Positions 22,613 to 33,889 of a stretch of 64,000 bases of DNA are shown one piece after another. Source of the stretch: Impatiens glandulifera (taxonomy: Eukaryota; Streptophyta; Magnoliopsida; Ericales; Balsaminaceae). The stretch spans positions 42,857,774 to 42,921,773 of the forward strand of contig NC_061868.1 in assembly GCF_907164915.1 (NCBI RefSeq). The letters are read 5' to 3'. Each line of letters starts with the position of its first letter. The first letter of the stretch is position 1. The notes below the pieces were generated by a model. That model worked only from the letters and a program-made list of their open reading frames with translations. It made no database searches and was not told the DNA's origin. The position numbers were made by a program, and so were the translations under genes.

Positions 22613-22743
22613 GGCATGGTGATGGTGAAGAATGTAAGCGATTGCTAAATTAATAAACTCAATATTTGAAGTCTCTCAACTCAAATATTGAGTTTGTTAA
22701 TTTAGCCAATCGCTTGCATTTTTCACATGATCGATAACCATGC
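22613..22743. other. Long hairpin (possible miRNA precursor or young inverted repeat)
   Basis: The core arms 22631-22670 and 22681-22720 are almost fully complementary around a short loop near 22671-22680. Left-arm words 'aagcgattg' and 'aaactcaatatttga' have complements on the right. Beyond small bulges the stem resumes with 'gcatggt' (22614-22620) and 'accatgc' (22737-22743). I see no match to a conserved plant miRNA that I know. Either strand could be transcribed. A fold of this length with few mismatches could equally be a foldback remnant. Confidence 0.45.
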
Positions 22744-23880
22744 ACGTCTTGTTTTGACATTTGGCTCGGGTGAGCAAATTTAATTTTTGATGAGTACATC
22801 AAAAGATGTCTAGAGGACGACTTTCAGACAATCGCCGGAGTCATGTAAGGCCTTTTATTAATCTTTTAGTATGGTTACTCCTCTTGATATGAATCTTTTT
22901 TTCTTTTTGTGAGTTCTTTTGTGTTTGTTGGAACAACTCAAAGGAAAATTAATATCTAGCTAATATACATAAGTTCTTTTGTTCTAGGGAATTGCAACTC
23001 TAGATACACATTCTTGGAGATTAAGAATTGAAGATTTTAATGTCATATTAATTGATTTGTTTAGTGATACATTTTAGAAATTAAATTTGGAGAGGCTTTT
23101 CTATTGATCTCTTCTCACACTAATGGTTATGTTTACTCTCATCTATGGATCTATGGCCTGAAAGTGAAGCATGCACTATATCTCATAATTGTTGGGTTTT
23201 CATCAGTTTAGACATTTGGTTCTTGCCTAAGAACAAATCATTGATTTGTGATACAAGGTATACAATCATCCATTTGTATTTATTCTTTCATTAGTTGTAT
23301 TAAACATTTGCATATTTAATATTTTATTAATTGATTTGATTGAATTTTAGTTTTTAGACAGAATTGAGTGAGATATGGGATGTGGATTTATAATGTGTAT
23401 CGATCAAGATTGAGAGGGTAGAAAATGTATTATTCAATCTAATGCTTTTTTTTACCATTTAGCTCCGAAAACTAATATAATTTTTAACATTATTCTTTTT
23501 CCAAATCTTTAAAAAACATTCTTGAATAAGTATGACAAAATTGTATTTCTCGTTATTTGAGTGGCTTATGATAATAATTGTTTCTATCTTTCATTGAGTT
23601 TATTTTAGTATTTTAATATACAAATTTACATTTTAGTTTATCTGTTTTTAAAATATTAATAAAAATTATAATATGCTAGTTAATGATTTTTTAATTGATT
23701 ATGGTATGATTTTAAGTTAAGTTGTTATTTAAAATGAGTAAGGAAATGATCTTCTAAATATCTTTTTTAATAATTATTTTTTTCTAAATTAAAAAAAGAT
23801 AAAAATAAAAGTTTAGATAAATGGTTACAAAAATTAAAAAACTGAAAAAGATAAAAGATAAAAAAAAAATTGTTAAAAAT
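22744..23880. other. AT-rich spacer, no gene seen
   Basis: I see no coding frame with recognisable motifs, no RNA gene and no clear repeat border. Short frames are not supported. Confidence 0.5.
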
Positions 23881-24240
23881 TAAATAGATTTTCGGCGACA
23901 CTTAAATAAGCATTTTAAAACTTGCGCCGACCCTATTTTTGGCGACGCAAGAATATGCCTCAGTGATATTTTTAGCGGCGATGCTTTTAAGGGTTGGCAA
24001 AAAAATTTAAGCGTTGTAGGAAGTCTTTTTTAGTGACACTACACCAAGTTAGGTTTTTCCGACACATAAAATTTTGACGGATAGTATGTGTCGGTAATCA
24101 TAATATACAGCCTTTTAAGTTACTCATAATATACAGCCTTTTATGAATTATCATTTCAATTTATAACGTTTTTAAATCAACCTCCTACAATCTTTTTATT
24201 TTCTTTTAGGTTCATTAACAAAAAAGTTAGATAAGTACTA
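23880..24240. mobile_element. Two CACTA-type ends, back to back
   Basis: One end closes at 24031-24035 in 'tagtg' (complement CACTA, then AAAAAGACTTCC) and is preceded by subterminal GC-rich words such as 'ggcgacgcaag' and 'gcggcgatg'. The second opens at 24037 as CACTACACCAAGTTAGG and is followed by 'tccgacac' and 'gtgtcgg' inverted words and by sequence shared with 8527-8760. Only one base separates them. Neither partner end nor a transposase was found nearby, so both are fragments. Confidence 0.5.
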
Positions 24241-24241
24241 A

Positions 24242-24339
24242 TTTTTTTAAAATTTCTCTTATTTCCCCCATAATACTCAAAAACATTCTAGTGACACTCC
24301 TCAAAACCCTAATATCAAAAGACCTTGAAATCCCTCATG

Positions 24340-24393
<54 letters not shown>

Positions 24394-25636
24394 ATATTGT
24401 TATGGGTGAATCTAAATTAGTGGTAAAAATGTTTTACAATCTCTTATTTTATTTTTTTAATTTAATTAATTATTTATTTCTCTAATTCTAAAATGTAGGA
24501 AAAACTTACGTTGATTAACCCGTTTCATTTATAATTTTCAAAAAACTTTTAAGTACACCAAAAATTCTTTTCAAACTTACCTCAACTTTAATTTCCCGTC
24601 CCTAGATATTGTGAAACTTGACTTGGACTTATTTGTAGCAAAGGAACTTCAAATTAAGAGTTTTATAGGTATCACATAATTTTTATGATTTTTGTACGTT
24701 TGTAAAATTGGAATAAACGTTGATATGTAAGAAAAAAAAACATATTTTTTTGCAGTTAAAGAGTAGCTTAACCTCATATTAAGCTCATTATTATTTTTTG
24801 GTCATTATTAATGTATTTGGTTTGTTGAGAAATTTTTAATATTAGTAAATTATAATGAATTAATATGCTGGGATGACCTTAATGAACATATGGGTGACAA
24901 ATTCAAAAATATAAGAAATATTTATGCTCGACCTAGTTCAATGGTATTTTTTTATACTAATTTGCAGTTTTATTTGCATCCATGGACTAATATATGTTTG
25001 ATATTAACCAAAAAAGCAAGATCACTAGCAGAGAAATGGCCAATAGTTGATGCAATTTGGCGACGATTTGCATTACCGTCGCTATTGTTTCATTAATAAA
25101 TGTAATATTAATAAATATTTATCAATAGCCACGGTTTTTGTATCTGTTGCCAAAATGAAAGGATGAGCCATTATATATATTATTTATAAAAAAAAATAAT
25201 TATATATCTTATCTAAGAACTTGTCTTCACTTGCTTATATTCAAATGATTACACCAAAACTTTGCATATGTTTCTTTTTAAATATAAACAGCAAGTTCAA
25301 AAGAAAATTATTCAAAGTAAAAGTGAAATAATAACAAAGACAAAAAAATAATGAACTACTTAGGTGTGACTCTTAATCCTTTTATTGTTGTATATATATA
25401 AAAATATAAGTATGATTAATCAAGTTAATTTCATGTATTATCAAATACTTTATGTATAAAGAGAGAACTTAAAATGAATATTTCAATAAAAACTTCAAAG
25501 GAATCAAATGTTCAATCGTGACTGGCTCATAAGTTATTATAAAATAAGAACATAACTAAAGAATGCATGTCAAAAAGAAAAAATAGAAACTAGTTCAAAT
25601 GAGTACTACCTCAGCCCCCATGAATCATGGAAGCAG
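24242..25636. other. AT-rich spacer with AT microsatellite
   Basis: Non-coding sequence that includes an AT tract at about 24343-24391. Near 25615 the phrase 'cccccatgaatcatgg' echoes the MADS upstream blocks at 2627 and 7133, which suggests a short relic of that block. The 68-codon frame at 24890-25096 has no recognisable motif. Confidence 0.5.
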
Positions 25637-25645
25637 TAGATAAGT

Positions 25646-25858
25646 ATTTTTTTTTTTTTTTTTTTGAGAACGCTGGGTTCCGCTACTCCTATGGAGTGCA
25701 ACTAATCCCCGCGGGGTTAAGTATATAGCCCGCAAACATACTTAACCAATTAACCAGGCACAGAACTTGCCGTCTGACGGGCTCGAACCCAGGACCTCAT
25801 GGAAGCCTGGGGGATATCCACCTCTTGTTGCCACTAGGCTAGAAGAGGGGATGGGTAA
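25646..25858 (-). mobile_element. tRNA-derived SINE
   Basis: On the minus strand the element starts near 25858. Box A (TAGCCTAGTGG) lies near 25831-25841, and box B (GGGTTCGAGCCC) at 25779-25790. It ends in a poly(A) tail (T run at 25647-25665 on the plus strand). It is flanked by the direct repeat TAGATAAGT at 25637-25645 and 25859-25867. It is short, non-coding and would be transcribed by RNA polymerase III. The body is GC-richer than its surroundings. Confidence 0.88.
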
Positions 25859-25867
25859 TAGATAAGT

Positions 25868-26940
25868 GTTAGGGGCTCCTTGGTTCAAAAAATGGGCTGT
25901 GAGTGAATATAATTAATAAAGGTAAGTTATGATAATAAAAATGAATTAAAAGTGTTATTTTGTTAAGACATTTTAATAATTATCTAGGTTTGGTTAGAGG
26001 GATTATTATCATTATTATGGATGGTGTTTGGTTTGTTTATAATATAAATTATAATATATTTATTTGAATAAAGTTAATTTTGATCATTGTTGATTTACAT
26101 TATTATATTTTCACAGTTGATTAGGCAGAAATTTCATATCGTTGATATTATAAAATACAAACTTTTAAATATAATTGTAAATATATGATATGTCCATGTC
26201 AATAAAGTGTAGACATTTTTTTTTAGAGTGTATGAATATAAAACAATGAGAAACAATAATTTTAAGTCAAGTTTTAAATTTTAATGATCATATACAGCTA
26301 ACTATAATAATTAAATGTCAAGAACGAATTTTTAAGTTAAGCGCAATTACAAATCTATGTATAACATTATTTAAAAAATAAAATTCAACAAAAATTACCA
26401 TCATTTAAAGTTATATGTACCAACCTATGAGAAAACAAAAACCGGAATGATTTTCATTCTCATATATGTGAGTTGATGAATTCGACGTATTGGCTACACT
26501 GGCTTCTACTACTTCAAGAATGCAAATACCCGAATGCACGATATTTACTGTTTATTAATTAAATCTTTTAACCAAATATTTATATTCAATCATTTTCATA
26601 TTCGGGGTAAAAAACCCCAAATCAAGCAAGTTCTTAATGTTTCTTTTGCAATCGTAATTGATCACCCTTAGAAAACCTAATATTTGGAAACTAGAACTAT
26701 AAAAGATCATTTTAAATGAATATTTCAATGAAATGATAAAGTTGTAAATCAAATAAAAACTTAAAAGGAATGTGATATAGATATCAAAGAAACAAAATAA
26801 ATGACCATGACCATGACAACAAACAATCTTAAGACACACCAACTAGAAACCTTAATCAAAACAAATAAACTCGATAACTAAAAACCTTAGAGAAAATAAT
26901 GAAAGAAACACACATATTTAGGAGACGACATTATCAAAGT
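25868..26940. other. Spacer 3' of MADS-3
   Basis: AT-rich non-coding DNA. The part 26690-26800 ('gaatatttcaatgaaat', 'aataaaaacttaaaagg', 'gatatcaaag') is similar to sequence just 3' of MADS-5 (38760-38830) and MADS-7 (52610-52690), so the shared unit includes the 3' flank. Confidence 0.55.
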
Positions 26941-26946
26941 CTTCTC

Positions 26947-27864
26947 CTAATGCAAAGAGGGGTCATGTGGGCCTATGTCGGCGTTATGGTAATAAGGAAG
27001 GTCGGGCTGGTTGCTCTGGTATGAAATTCCCATGTTATGATTCATGTAGGCATTGTCATTTCCCGGGAACACTGTGGACAGAGGTGAAAATTCAATGTTG
27101 GCAGGAGAAGGATTTGTCATGTTCGGAGGCAGAAAGGCCATTCTAGGTGGAGGATATGTCATGTTGGGTGAGATGGAAATGTCGAGACTAGGTGATTGAA
27201 ACCTTTCATGATTTGGATGGCTCAAAACAAATTGTTGGCCACCACCACCACTCCCTCCGGGCCTCGAAGATTGAAACCTCCCATGATTTGGTGGCTTGAA
27301 TTCATGATGGCTCAAAACAAGATGTTTGCTATCACTACCACCACTCATGTCGCCTCCTATAGGAGGACGTATGAAAGAGGAGGAGTCCCTTTGTCGCATC
27401 TCCATCATCCTCTCAACCTCTGTTAAATTCTGGTTGATAACTCTAGACAGTTCCTTGTAATCTTCCCTATTAAGCATTAACAATGTTTCTTGTGAATCCA
27501 TCATAAATTGAAACATGATCTGTGTCATTTCCTTGTGATGGTTCTCTCTTTTTTGTTTTTTCAGCTTCTCTTCCATCTTTTCGAGCATCTGTCTCGTGAA
27601 TGACTCTTGATTTACGTTCCTCTTTACTTGATCTACCTTCGAAAAACTCTTGAACTTCGTGATAAGTCTCTTCGCTTCATCTATGGATGGCCAGACGAGA
27701 GGTTGGGAATCAAAGGCACTATATATGACGGTACATGCCTCAATTCCACAAAGAGTGGTGATTTCATCTAATTTCTTCACAACACCTACTTTTCTCTTTT
27801 TGAATGTGATTTTCCTCATGGTATCATTGACAATGTAAGTAAGCTTGACTTTCTTTCTCGCCAT
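26947..27864 (-). CDS. MADS-3, type I M-gamma MADS-box transcription factor
   Basis: This is an intronless frame of 305 residues, starting MARKKVKLTYIVNDTM. It has Ala where the paralogues have Thr at position 2. MADS domain about 1-60 (TLCGIEACTVIYSAF), then the charged M-gamma segment with F-T-R-Q-M, Gly-rich linkers containing a duplicated 'P-N-H-G/E-R-F-Q-S' motif, four P-x-N-M/I heptads and the ending GPHDPSLH. It is expected to be a nuclear DNA-binding dimer. The start is the first ATG and aligns with all paralogues; a TATA word lies at 27944-27957. It is the most divergent open copy in its C-terminal half. No stop or frameshift is seen. Confidence 0.92.
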   Translation of the reverse strand: MARKKVKLTYIVNDTMRKITFKKRKVGVVKKLDEITTLCGIEACTVIYSAFDSQPLVWPSIDEAKRLITKFKSFSKVDQVKRNVNQESFTRQMLEKMEEKLKKQKRENHHKEMTQIMFQFMMDSQETLLMLNREDYKELSRVINQNLTEVERMMEMRQRDSSSFIRPPIGGDMSGGSDSKHLVLSHHEFKPPNHGRFQSSRPGGSGGGGQQFVLSHPNHERFQSPSLDISISPNMTYPPPRMAFLPPNMTNPSPANIEFSPLSTVFPGNDNAYMNHNMGISYQSNQPDLPYYHNADIGPHDPSLH

Positions 27865-27943
27865 AGTATTTTTAAAAGGATTAGAGAAGGAATCCTTTTT
27901 TTTCTCTTAATGTGCTGAGATTTTATTCATGGCTATAACTCTT

Positions 27944-27957
27944 CTTATATAGATTTT
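27944..27957 (-). promoter_or_regulatory. TATA element of MADS-3
   Basis: The complement of 'cttatatagatttt' lies about 80-95 bases before the ATG and is identical to that of MADS-2 and MADS-4. Confidence 0.55.
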
Positions 27958-27959
27958 GA

Positions 27960-28640
27960 TGAAACAAAATACTTGATAAAAAATTGTTTGAAAGGCTGTC
28001 ACTTATGAATCAAAATTTAATTTTTGAGATTTTGTAATTAATTTTGGTAAAAATTTACTACCAAAAAAAACTAATTTCTTTTTGTGATTATTTTTTGTAA
28101 AATGTATTAATAAATAGGATATTGTGAATAGTCGTAGATTCATTAAGTAATTATGTTATAAAATCCGCATTCTTACTTTAAATTTTCTTCTTTTGGACTA
28201 TAACGGTAAAAAAATCCCCTAACATAATATTTTTATTTTAAAATAGTTACAGTTGTCAATAAAATATTTTTACCAATTCTCCACCACCACAAACATAATT
28301 ATAAAAAATAAATTTTCAAAAGTAATTGTGTAACTAATGAATCAATCACACCCTTTCGAAAAATGTGTGTCGAGGAACATTAAAAATGTGTTTTATATTT
28401 TTCTTTAAAAAGCAAAATGTGATTATCTGTATTCAAATGCTTTATGTGCCCTCTCATATCACATCGAAGAATGAAATGATTGTTATTTTTTTCAATCTCG
28501 TGTGAGAGGGCACTGAGGGCATTTATTCGCATAGGATCTCATCGGTTTAATAATAGGATTGGATGCATTAAAGACTTCATTTTTTTTAAATAAATTAAAC
28601 AGTTGTATTTTGAATGACTATTAGTGCCAAAATGATTTAT
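27960..28640 (-). other. MADS-3 upstream block
   Basis: This is related to the other MADS upstream regions: 'tttactaccaaaaaaaactaatttc', 'ccaccaccacaaacataatta' and 'aaacagttgtattttgaatg' all have counterparts. It lacks the long AT tract found in MADS-1, -2 and -6. No gene is present. Confidence 0.55.
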
Positions 28641-28649
28641 TTGTAATTC

Positions 28650-30310
28650 ATTTTATGTTTTAAATGGTGAAGAGTTAAGACAAAAATTATAATATTCCTA
28701 GAAATTTAAAAAATCGGTTAAAATTCATTTGTTTTCAAAGTTGTGTTACAAACAAAAGATCAAGTTTAATTTCTAATATGGCTAGTAGTATTAGTCTTTA
28801 ATCTAAGCTTTTGAATAACATTCAATGAAATAACCCTATATTTTTGTTGATTTGGTTTTTATTTTACTAGTTTTTCTTAAACCTTCAAGTATTAAATATA
28901 CAATTTACTTGCGAGTGTGATCTGGGTCATCTTCATCCTTCTAAAACTTTGTTAGTTTGGATTTTGTCAAAAACATTAAACATAATTAAGCATTATTTTA
29001 TCAATTTATTTATTAATCACATCACACAATTTATTAATTAAAATATTAAAATCCTTTATTTTTATTTTTTAATTATCATTATATATTATTTTAAATCATC
29101 CATATTTTATTTTAAAAACCATTATCCAAACAAGTCCTAAGAATATCTTGAAGTATAAATGATTTTGAGGAGACAAAATAAATTAACAATAATTAATCCA
29201 GCACACAGTGAAAAAAACTCTCTTATACCGACGGTTCAGCATCAAATACTAACGGTTCTTACCGTCGGCATTGACATTTTCCATCATCAATTCGAATTGC
29301 AGTCCACTACTGATAATGAAGATTTCACAATTCAAATCATTTTAAATGCACCAAAAATTAAATTTCAATTTCAATTTATTTATAATTGAAAAAAAAAATG
29401 AGTATTTCTCTAAAATGTTTAAAGCCTAGGAAGATCTGATAATCCTTTCTTAGAATATATTGTTTCGGCCTTACAAATTTTAGTTTTTTATAATAAATAA
29501 TTTGAAAAAGTTAAATTTTGGAAATGAATTTCTAGACTCGCATAAATGTAGGAAAAATTACCATTCTAATCCTTGACGATTTCTCCTCCTTTTTTACATT
29601 GTTATATTGTCACACATATTTAGTCTTTTTGTTTTAGAATTTGATCGGAATCCAATTGATTATGCCGGAAACCGTTATTAGTTATTGGGAGACATTAATC
29701 AAGACGGCTACAAAAGTAAGACTTAAAAATTTAATATATATCTCTATTGTTTTATGGTGGACTATCTAGTTGAAAAGAAGTTAGAAAACATTTAAAAAAA
29801 AGAAAGTGATTCATTCACAATATCATTATCATAACGATGTCGGAAGTTAGATCTAAAAAAATTATTAATTCGTTTGGAACCTAACAACTCTTCTATATAA
29901 CTTTCAAGGCTGGGAACTTGTATATTTTTTTATTTATTTTTTTATTATTATTATTTGATTTTTACTTTTCTTTTGCATGATATATTGTATATTGTTTCAA
30001 CTTAGGATCGGTTCTGGGTAAATCCAGCGAAACTTCGAACAAGGACAGTCTATTTATTAAAAAATAAAATATTTAATTAAAATGTTATTTTTAAAATATA
30101 AAATATTGTATCACCGTAGTTCAAGATAAAATTGAGAATATAAAAAACAAAAACAAAAATCAAAATTTTTTAAAAGGGGTTGGGGCAGCACTAAATTCGG
30201 AGGGCTCTGTTTCAACTTTATGGGATTCATGCTAATCTTTTCTTCTTCTTTTTTTGTTCCAATTTATAATTAACGATTTTAATAATTCAATAAAAAGAAG
30301 TGATATAGTA
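28650..30310. other. AT-rich spacer
   Basis: No gene is recognised. At 29205-29275 the sequence 'cacagtgaaaaaaactc' is followed by 'taccgacggttc' and 'ttaccgtcgg' inverted words, which resembles a CACTA-type terminus but is not conclusive. At about 30000-30200 a short A-rich segment flanks 'ggttggggcagcac', a possible retrotransposon tail that I cannot assign. Confidence 0.4.
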
Positions 30311-30825
30311 TTAAATAATATTTTATTTGAAAGATTAAATAAACCATATCAAACATTATATAAATTTCTTTGAGTGTTAGATAGATTTTTTTTTTAAATA
30401 AATAGGGAAAAATTCTACACTTTATCATGAACTATCATGTTTTCATAAATATTATTCTCTCTTCTTTATTAATTTATTTATTTGTTCACCAGATCTAACA
30501 ACTACTAATGGCAATGGATTTCTTTTATAAGTTCACAACAAAATAATAAAGTATCGAATTAAAAACAATGACATAAAATAATGATAATAAAAAGACGTAC
30601 TTAACTTTGGTTATAGGTACGACGATTATAGACTATTCCAAAAGCTCTATAGCCTATCCCAGTAGCTTGTGGCTATTATGGATTCCTTGATCTATATAGC
30701 CTATTAATCAAAAAAATAAACAAACAAAATACAACTAACAACCTTAATCAAAACAAAGAAACAATTTCAACAATTAAAAACCTGAAAAGAACACCAATTT
30801 AGGAGAAGACTATTAATGTTTTCCC

Positions 30826-31755
30826 CTAATGTAAAGAGGGGTCATATGGGTCCATGTCGGCGTTATGGTAATAAGGAAACATGGGCTGGTTGTTCGGGTA
30901 TGGCATTCCCATGTTCGGATGCACGTACTCCATGTCATTTTGTGGGAAATCAGTGGACAGAGGCTGAAATCCCATATCTGCAGGTGGAAAATCCATATTT
31001 GGAGGCTGAATTCCCATATTGACAGGTTGTAAATCTATATTGAGAGGCTCAAATCCCATGTTTGTAGGATGAAAGTTCATATTCTGAGGTGAAAACGACA
31101 TGGTCGGGGGAGGATATGTCATGTTGGGCATCAAGGAAGAGCCAAGACTCGATGATTGAAACATCCCATGATGATTTGGAGGCATGAATTCATCATGTCT
31201 TAGGACAAGCTGTTGGTTGCCACCACCTCCACTCCCGCCAGCACCATCTTGAGGGGGGTTGAAAGAGGAGGAGTCCCTCCGACGCATCTCATTCATCCTC
31301 TCAACTACCTCCATCAGTTTCTGGTCGGTAACTCTAGTCAGCTCCTTATAATCCATAGTATTCAGCATCAACAATGTTGTTTGTGGATCCATAATGGATT
31401 GAAACATCATATGCGTCATCTCCTTACCATGGTTCTCCTTTCGCTGTTTTCTTAGCTTTTCTTCCATCTTTTCGAGCCTTTGTCTTATTAAAGTCGCTTG
31501 GTTCACCTGTCTCTTTACTTGATCTACCTTCGAAAAACTCTTTAACTTCATGATAAGTCTTCTTGCTTCATCTACTGATGGCCATACGAGAGGTTGAGGA
31601 TCAAAGGAGTTGTAGATGATGGTACACGCCTCAATGCCACATAGAGTAGTGAGTTCGTCTAGTTTCTTCACAACACCAACTTGTCGTTTTTTGAACGTGT
31701 TTTTTCTCTTAGTATCATTGAGAATGTAACTGAGCTTGACTTTGCTTCTAGTCAT
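30826..31755 (-). CDS. MADS-4, type I M-gamma MADS-box transcription factor
   Basis: This is an intronless frame of 309 residues starting MTRSKVKLSYILNDTK. MADS domain 1-60 (RQVGVVKKLDELTTLCGIEA), M-gamma segment with L-I-R-Q-R, Gly-rich linker, then the longest regular tail of the array: about seven consecutive heptads of P-x-N-M-x-F-x, ending DPYDPSLH. It is the paralogue of MADS-6 within the segmental duplication; their first 190 residues are nearly identical. Unlike MADS-6 it is open throughout. A TATA word is at 31833-31846. The expected function is a nuclear DNA-binding regulator; family members act in the female gametophyte or endosperm, which is not demonstrated here. Confidence 0.93.
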   Translation of the reverse strand: MTRSKVKLSYILNDTKRKNTFKKRQVGVVKKLDELTTLCGIEACTIIYNSFDPQPLVWPSVDEARRLIMKLKSFSKVDQVKRQVNQATLIRQRLEKMEEKLRKQRKENHGKEMTHMMFQSIMDPQTTLLMLNTMDYKELTRVTDQKLMEVVERMNEMRRRDSSSFNPPQDGAGGSGGGGNQQLVLRHDEFMPPNHHGMFQSSSLGSSLMPNMTYPPPTMSFSPQNMNFHPTNMGFEPLNIDLQPVNMGIQPPNMDFPPADMGFQPLSTDFPQNDMEYVHPNMGMPYPNNQPMFPYYHNADMDPYDPSLH

Positions 31756-31832
31756 AGTATTTCTATAAGGGATTGGAGAAAGAAAGCTTTTTTTCTTATT
31801 TAGTTGGGATTTTCTTCATAGCTAAAATTCTT

Positions 31833-31846
31833 CTTATATAGATTTT
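31833..31846 (-). promoter_or_regulatory. TATA element of MADS-4
   Basis: The complement of 'cttatatagatttt' lies about 80-90 bases before the ATG. Confidence 0.55.
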
Positions 31847-31859
31847 TAAAAATGAAATT

Positions 31860-33680
31860 TGATGAAATTTATTTGAAAGGCTCTCTTTCCCTCTAAAATA
31901 ATGAAAACTAATCAAATAAATTAATTCAAAATTAATTGTTGAGATTTCGTAATAAATCATACAGATTTACTTCCATAAATAGTGATTTCCTTTCATGATT
32001 ATTTTTTGAATTAAAATATAGGAGTTCTTTATAATATGGAAAGGTTAAAATTAAACAAATTAAAGTTAATATTCTCATAAATATTCTTGTGATTTACTTT
32101 TGAATTTAAAAAATAAGTTAGATCTATTCAATAGATAATTAAGGGAAGTAAAATTAAACAAATTAAAACCTTCATATATTCTCACAAAAAATTCTAATAT
32201 CACCATAGAAATATTAAGTTGTTGCAAATAGAAATATAAAAATTTATTTATTTTTAACAGAAGAATTATATAAATTAATTAATAGAGATTTTTCTACAAT
32301 TTTTAAAGTTTCAACAATTTGTATTAACAAATTAACATGAATAGCCTTGAATATTTATAAATCAGCTTTTCTATTTTAAATATTTCATTTTTCACTATAA
32401 CGGCTATAATCCACTAACACATACCATTATTATTTTTAAAATAGTTAGTCTGATCAATAGAATATATTCTAATGTTTTACCGATAATTATAGGAGAAAAA
32501 TTAATTTTTCAAATTAATTGTGTGACTCTCTAAAAAAAATAGAGAGCATTTAAAACAAAATCTGTGTTTTATATTTTCTTTTAAGAAGAGGATATGAATG
32601 CATTAAAAACATGAACAGTTGTACTTTAAATAATTATTACTGGCAAAATTGATTTATTTTAAATTTTGAATTCAAATTATTTAATTTTTCTAAGAAGGTA
32701 TAATATGTTAAGACAAAATTTACACTAGTAAAAAAATAGTAATAAGGACAACGGTCATATAAAAATACAGTTAGAATTACCAAACATGAAGTCTTTAATC
32801 AAAGTAAAATAAAATCGTAATTATAAAAAAAAAAAAAAAAATGAAATTCCCTTATTCACAATAATTATGGCATAATTAAGAAGAAATTTAAAATTTTAAA
32901 AAGGAGTTAAAATTCAATTGTTTTCAAAATTTAGTAAACTTTTAAATGACATTCCAATGAAAATAAATCTATAATTTCGTGTTTATAATATTATATTTTC
33001 CTTAAAAGAAATTATTTCTTAAAAAAGTTTGAACCATCAATGATTGTTAACCAAAATTAATTAAATTAATTAATTCAAAATAATTATTGATGAGATTTTG
33101 TAAATCATGAAAATATTTACTACCATAAAAAGATTCTTTTGTGATTATTATTTTTCGTTAAAATATAAGAGGGCTCTAAACATTTATTTTATTTGCTTTT
33201 AAAAGGTAGAACGATGCATAAAAAAATATATGTAGTTTCAAACTTATTTATTTTTAATAAAGATAAATTCTATTAATAATCATGATACTATGAACTGGCT
33301 TACTTATTTCCAGTAGATTAAATAAGTAATTATTTTATAAATACTTTACTACTTCAAATTTATATTTTATTGTAACCCACTCAAACACATGCACAAATCT
33401 ATATCTTTTTATGTTATTTTATACGTTGATTTCTCTTTATTGTTTTTATTTGAATGTTCAATCACAGCTTATATAAGTTATCTATAATTTGTAGTCTATA
33501 ATTAAAAATAAGATTGAGTGATTATCCAAATTATGGGATTGTCTGCGCTAATTCTTTAAATATACCAATTTTTTGGTTTAAGATAAGTCTTTTAAGCCGT
33601 TATATAAGTGTTTCCTTAAAAAAGATTTTTCGCATTTGAATCGTGGATTACACATGTTGGACCTGAAGAGTTATGTCTAA
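31860..33680 (-). other. MADS-4 upstream block
   Basis: Non-coding DNA colinear with 48840-50605 upstream of MADS-6. Both contain 'ttacactagta' (32721 and 49504), a possible old CACTA trace that predates the duplication. The long AT tract of MADS-6 (50002-50103) is absent here at the matching point. Confidence 0.65.
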
Positions 33681-33687
33681 ATATTTA

Positions 33688-33880
33688 GAGTAATGATATA
33701 TACAGCACTCTTATTCGCACATTCATAAATTCATAAAGCACCTACCTCATTTAGCAAAAAGAGAAAATATATCTTAAAAAATATATAAGAGAGAGAAAAA
33801 TATTTTTTCTTTCTTGCCAAATGAGTAGGTGCTGTATAATATGAAGGTGCTGTATAAGGGTGTTGTATATATCATTACTC
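33688..33880. mobile_element. Small MITE with 9-bp TSD and paralogous empty site
   Basis: A 193-bp inverted-repeat element whose ends read GAGTAATGATATATACA and its complement. Internal words such as 'cagcacc' and 'ctcatttggc' pair between the arms. It is flanked by the perfect repeat AAATATTTA (33679-33687 and 33881-33889). Copy B of the segmental duplication has a single uninterrupted 'aaatattta' at 50601-50609 in the same context, so the unoccupied site is preserved. The 9-bp duplication suggests a Mutator-like origin. It has no coding capacity. Confidence 0.85.
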
Positions 33881-33889
33881 AAATATTTA

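Noticed and set aside
24890..25096. 68-codon plus-strand frame
   Set aside because: No recognisable motif, no conserved context and AT-rich surroundings; insufficient evidence for a gene.
25775..25858. Possible tRNA gene, because boxes A and B are present
   Set aside because: It cannot form a complete cloverleaf, and the poly(A) tail and target duplication identify a SINE.
29205..29275. Possible CACTA terminus ('cacagtgaaaaaaactc')
   Set aside because: Inverted 'accgacgg' words are suggestive, but the canonical CACTA start and a partner end are missing; not listed as an element.
32721..32760. 'cactagtaaaaaaa' as a CACTA insertion (also 49506)
   Set aside because: Only one end-like word is present in each duplicate and no subterminal repeats or partner end were found; noted only as an old shared trace.
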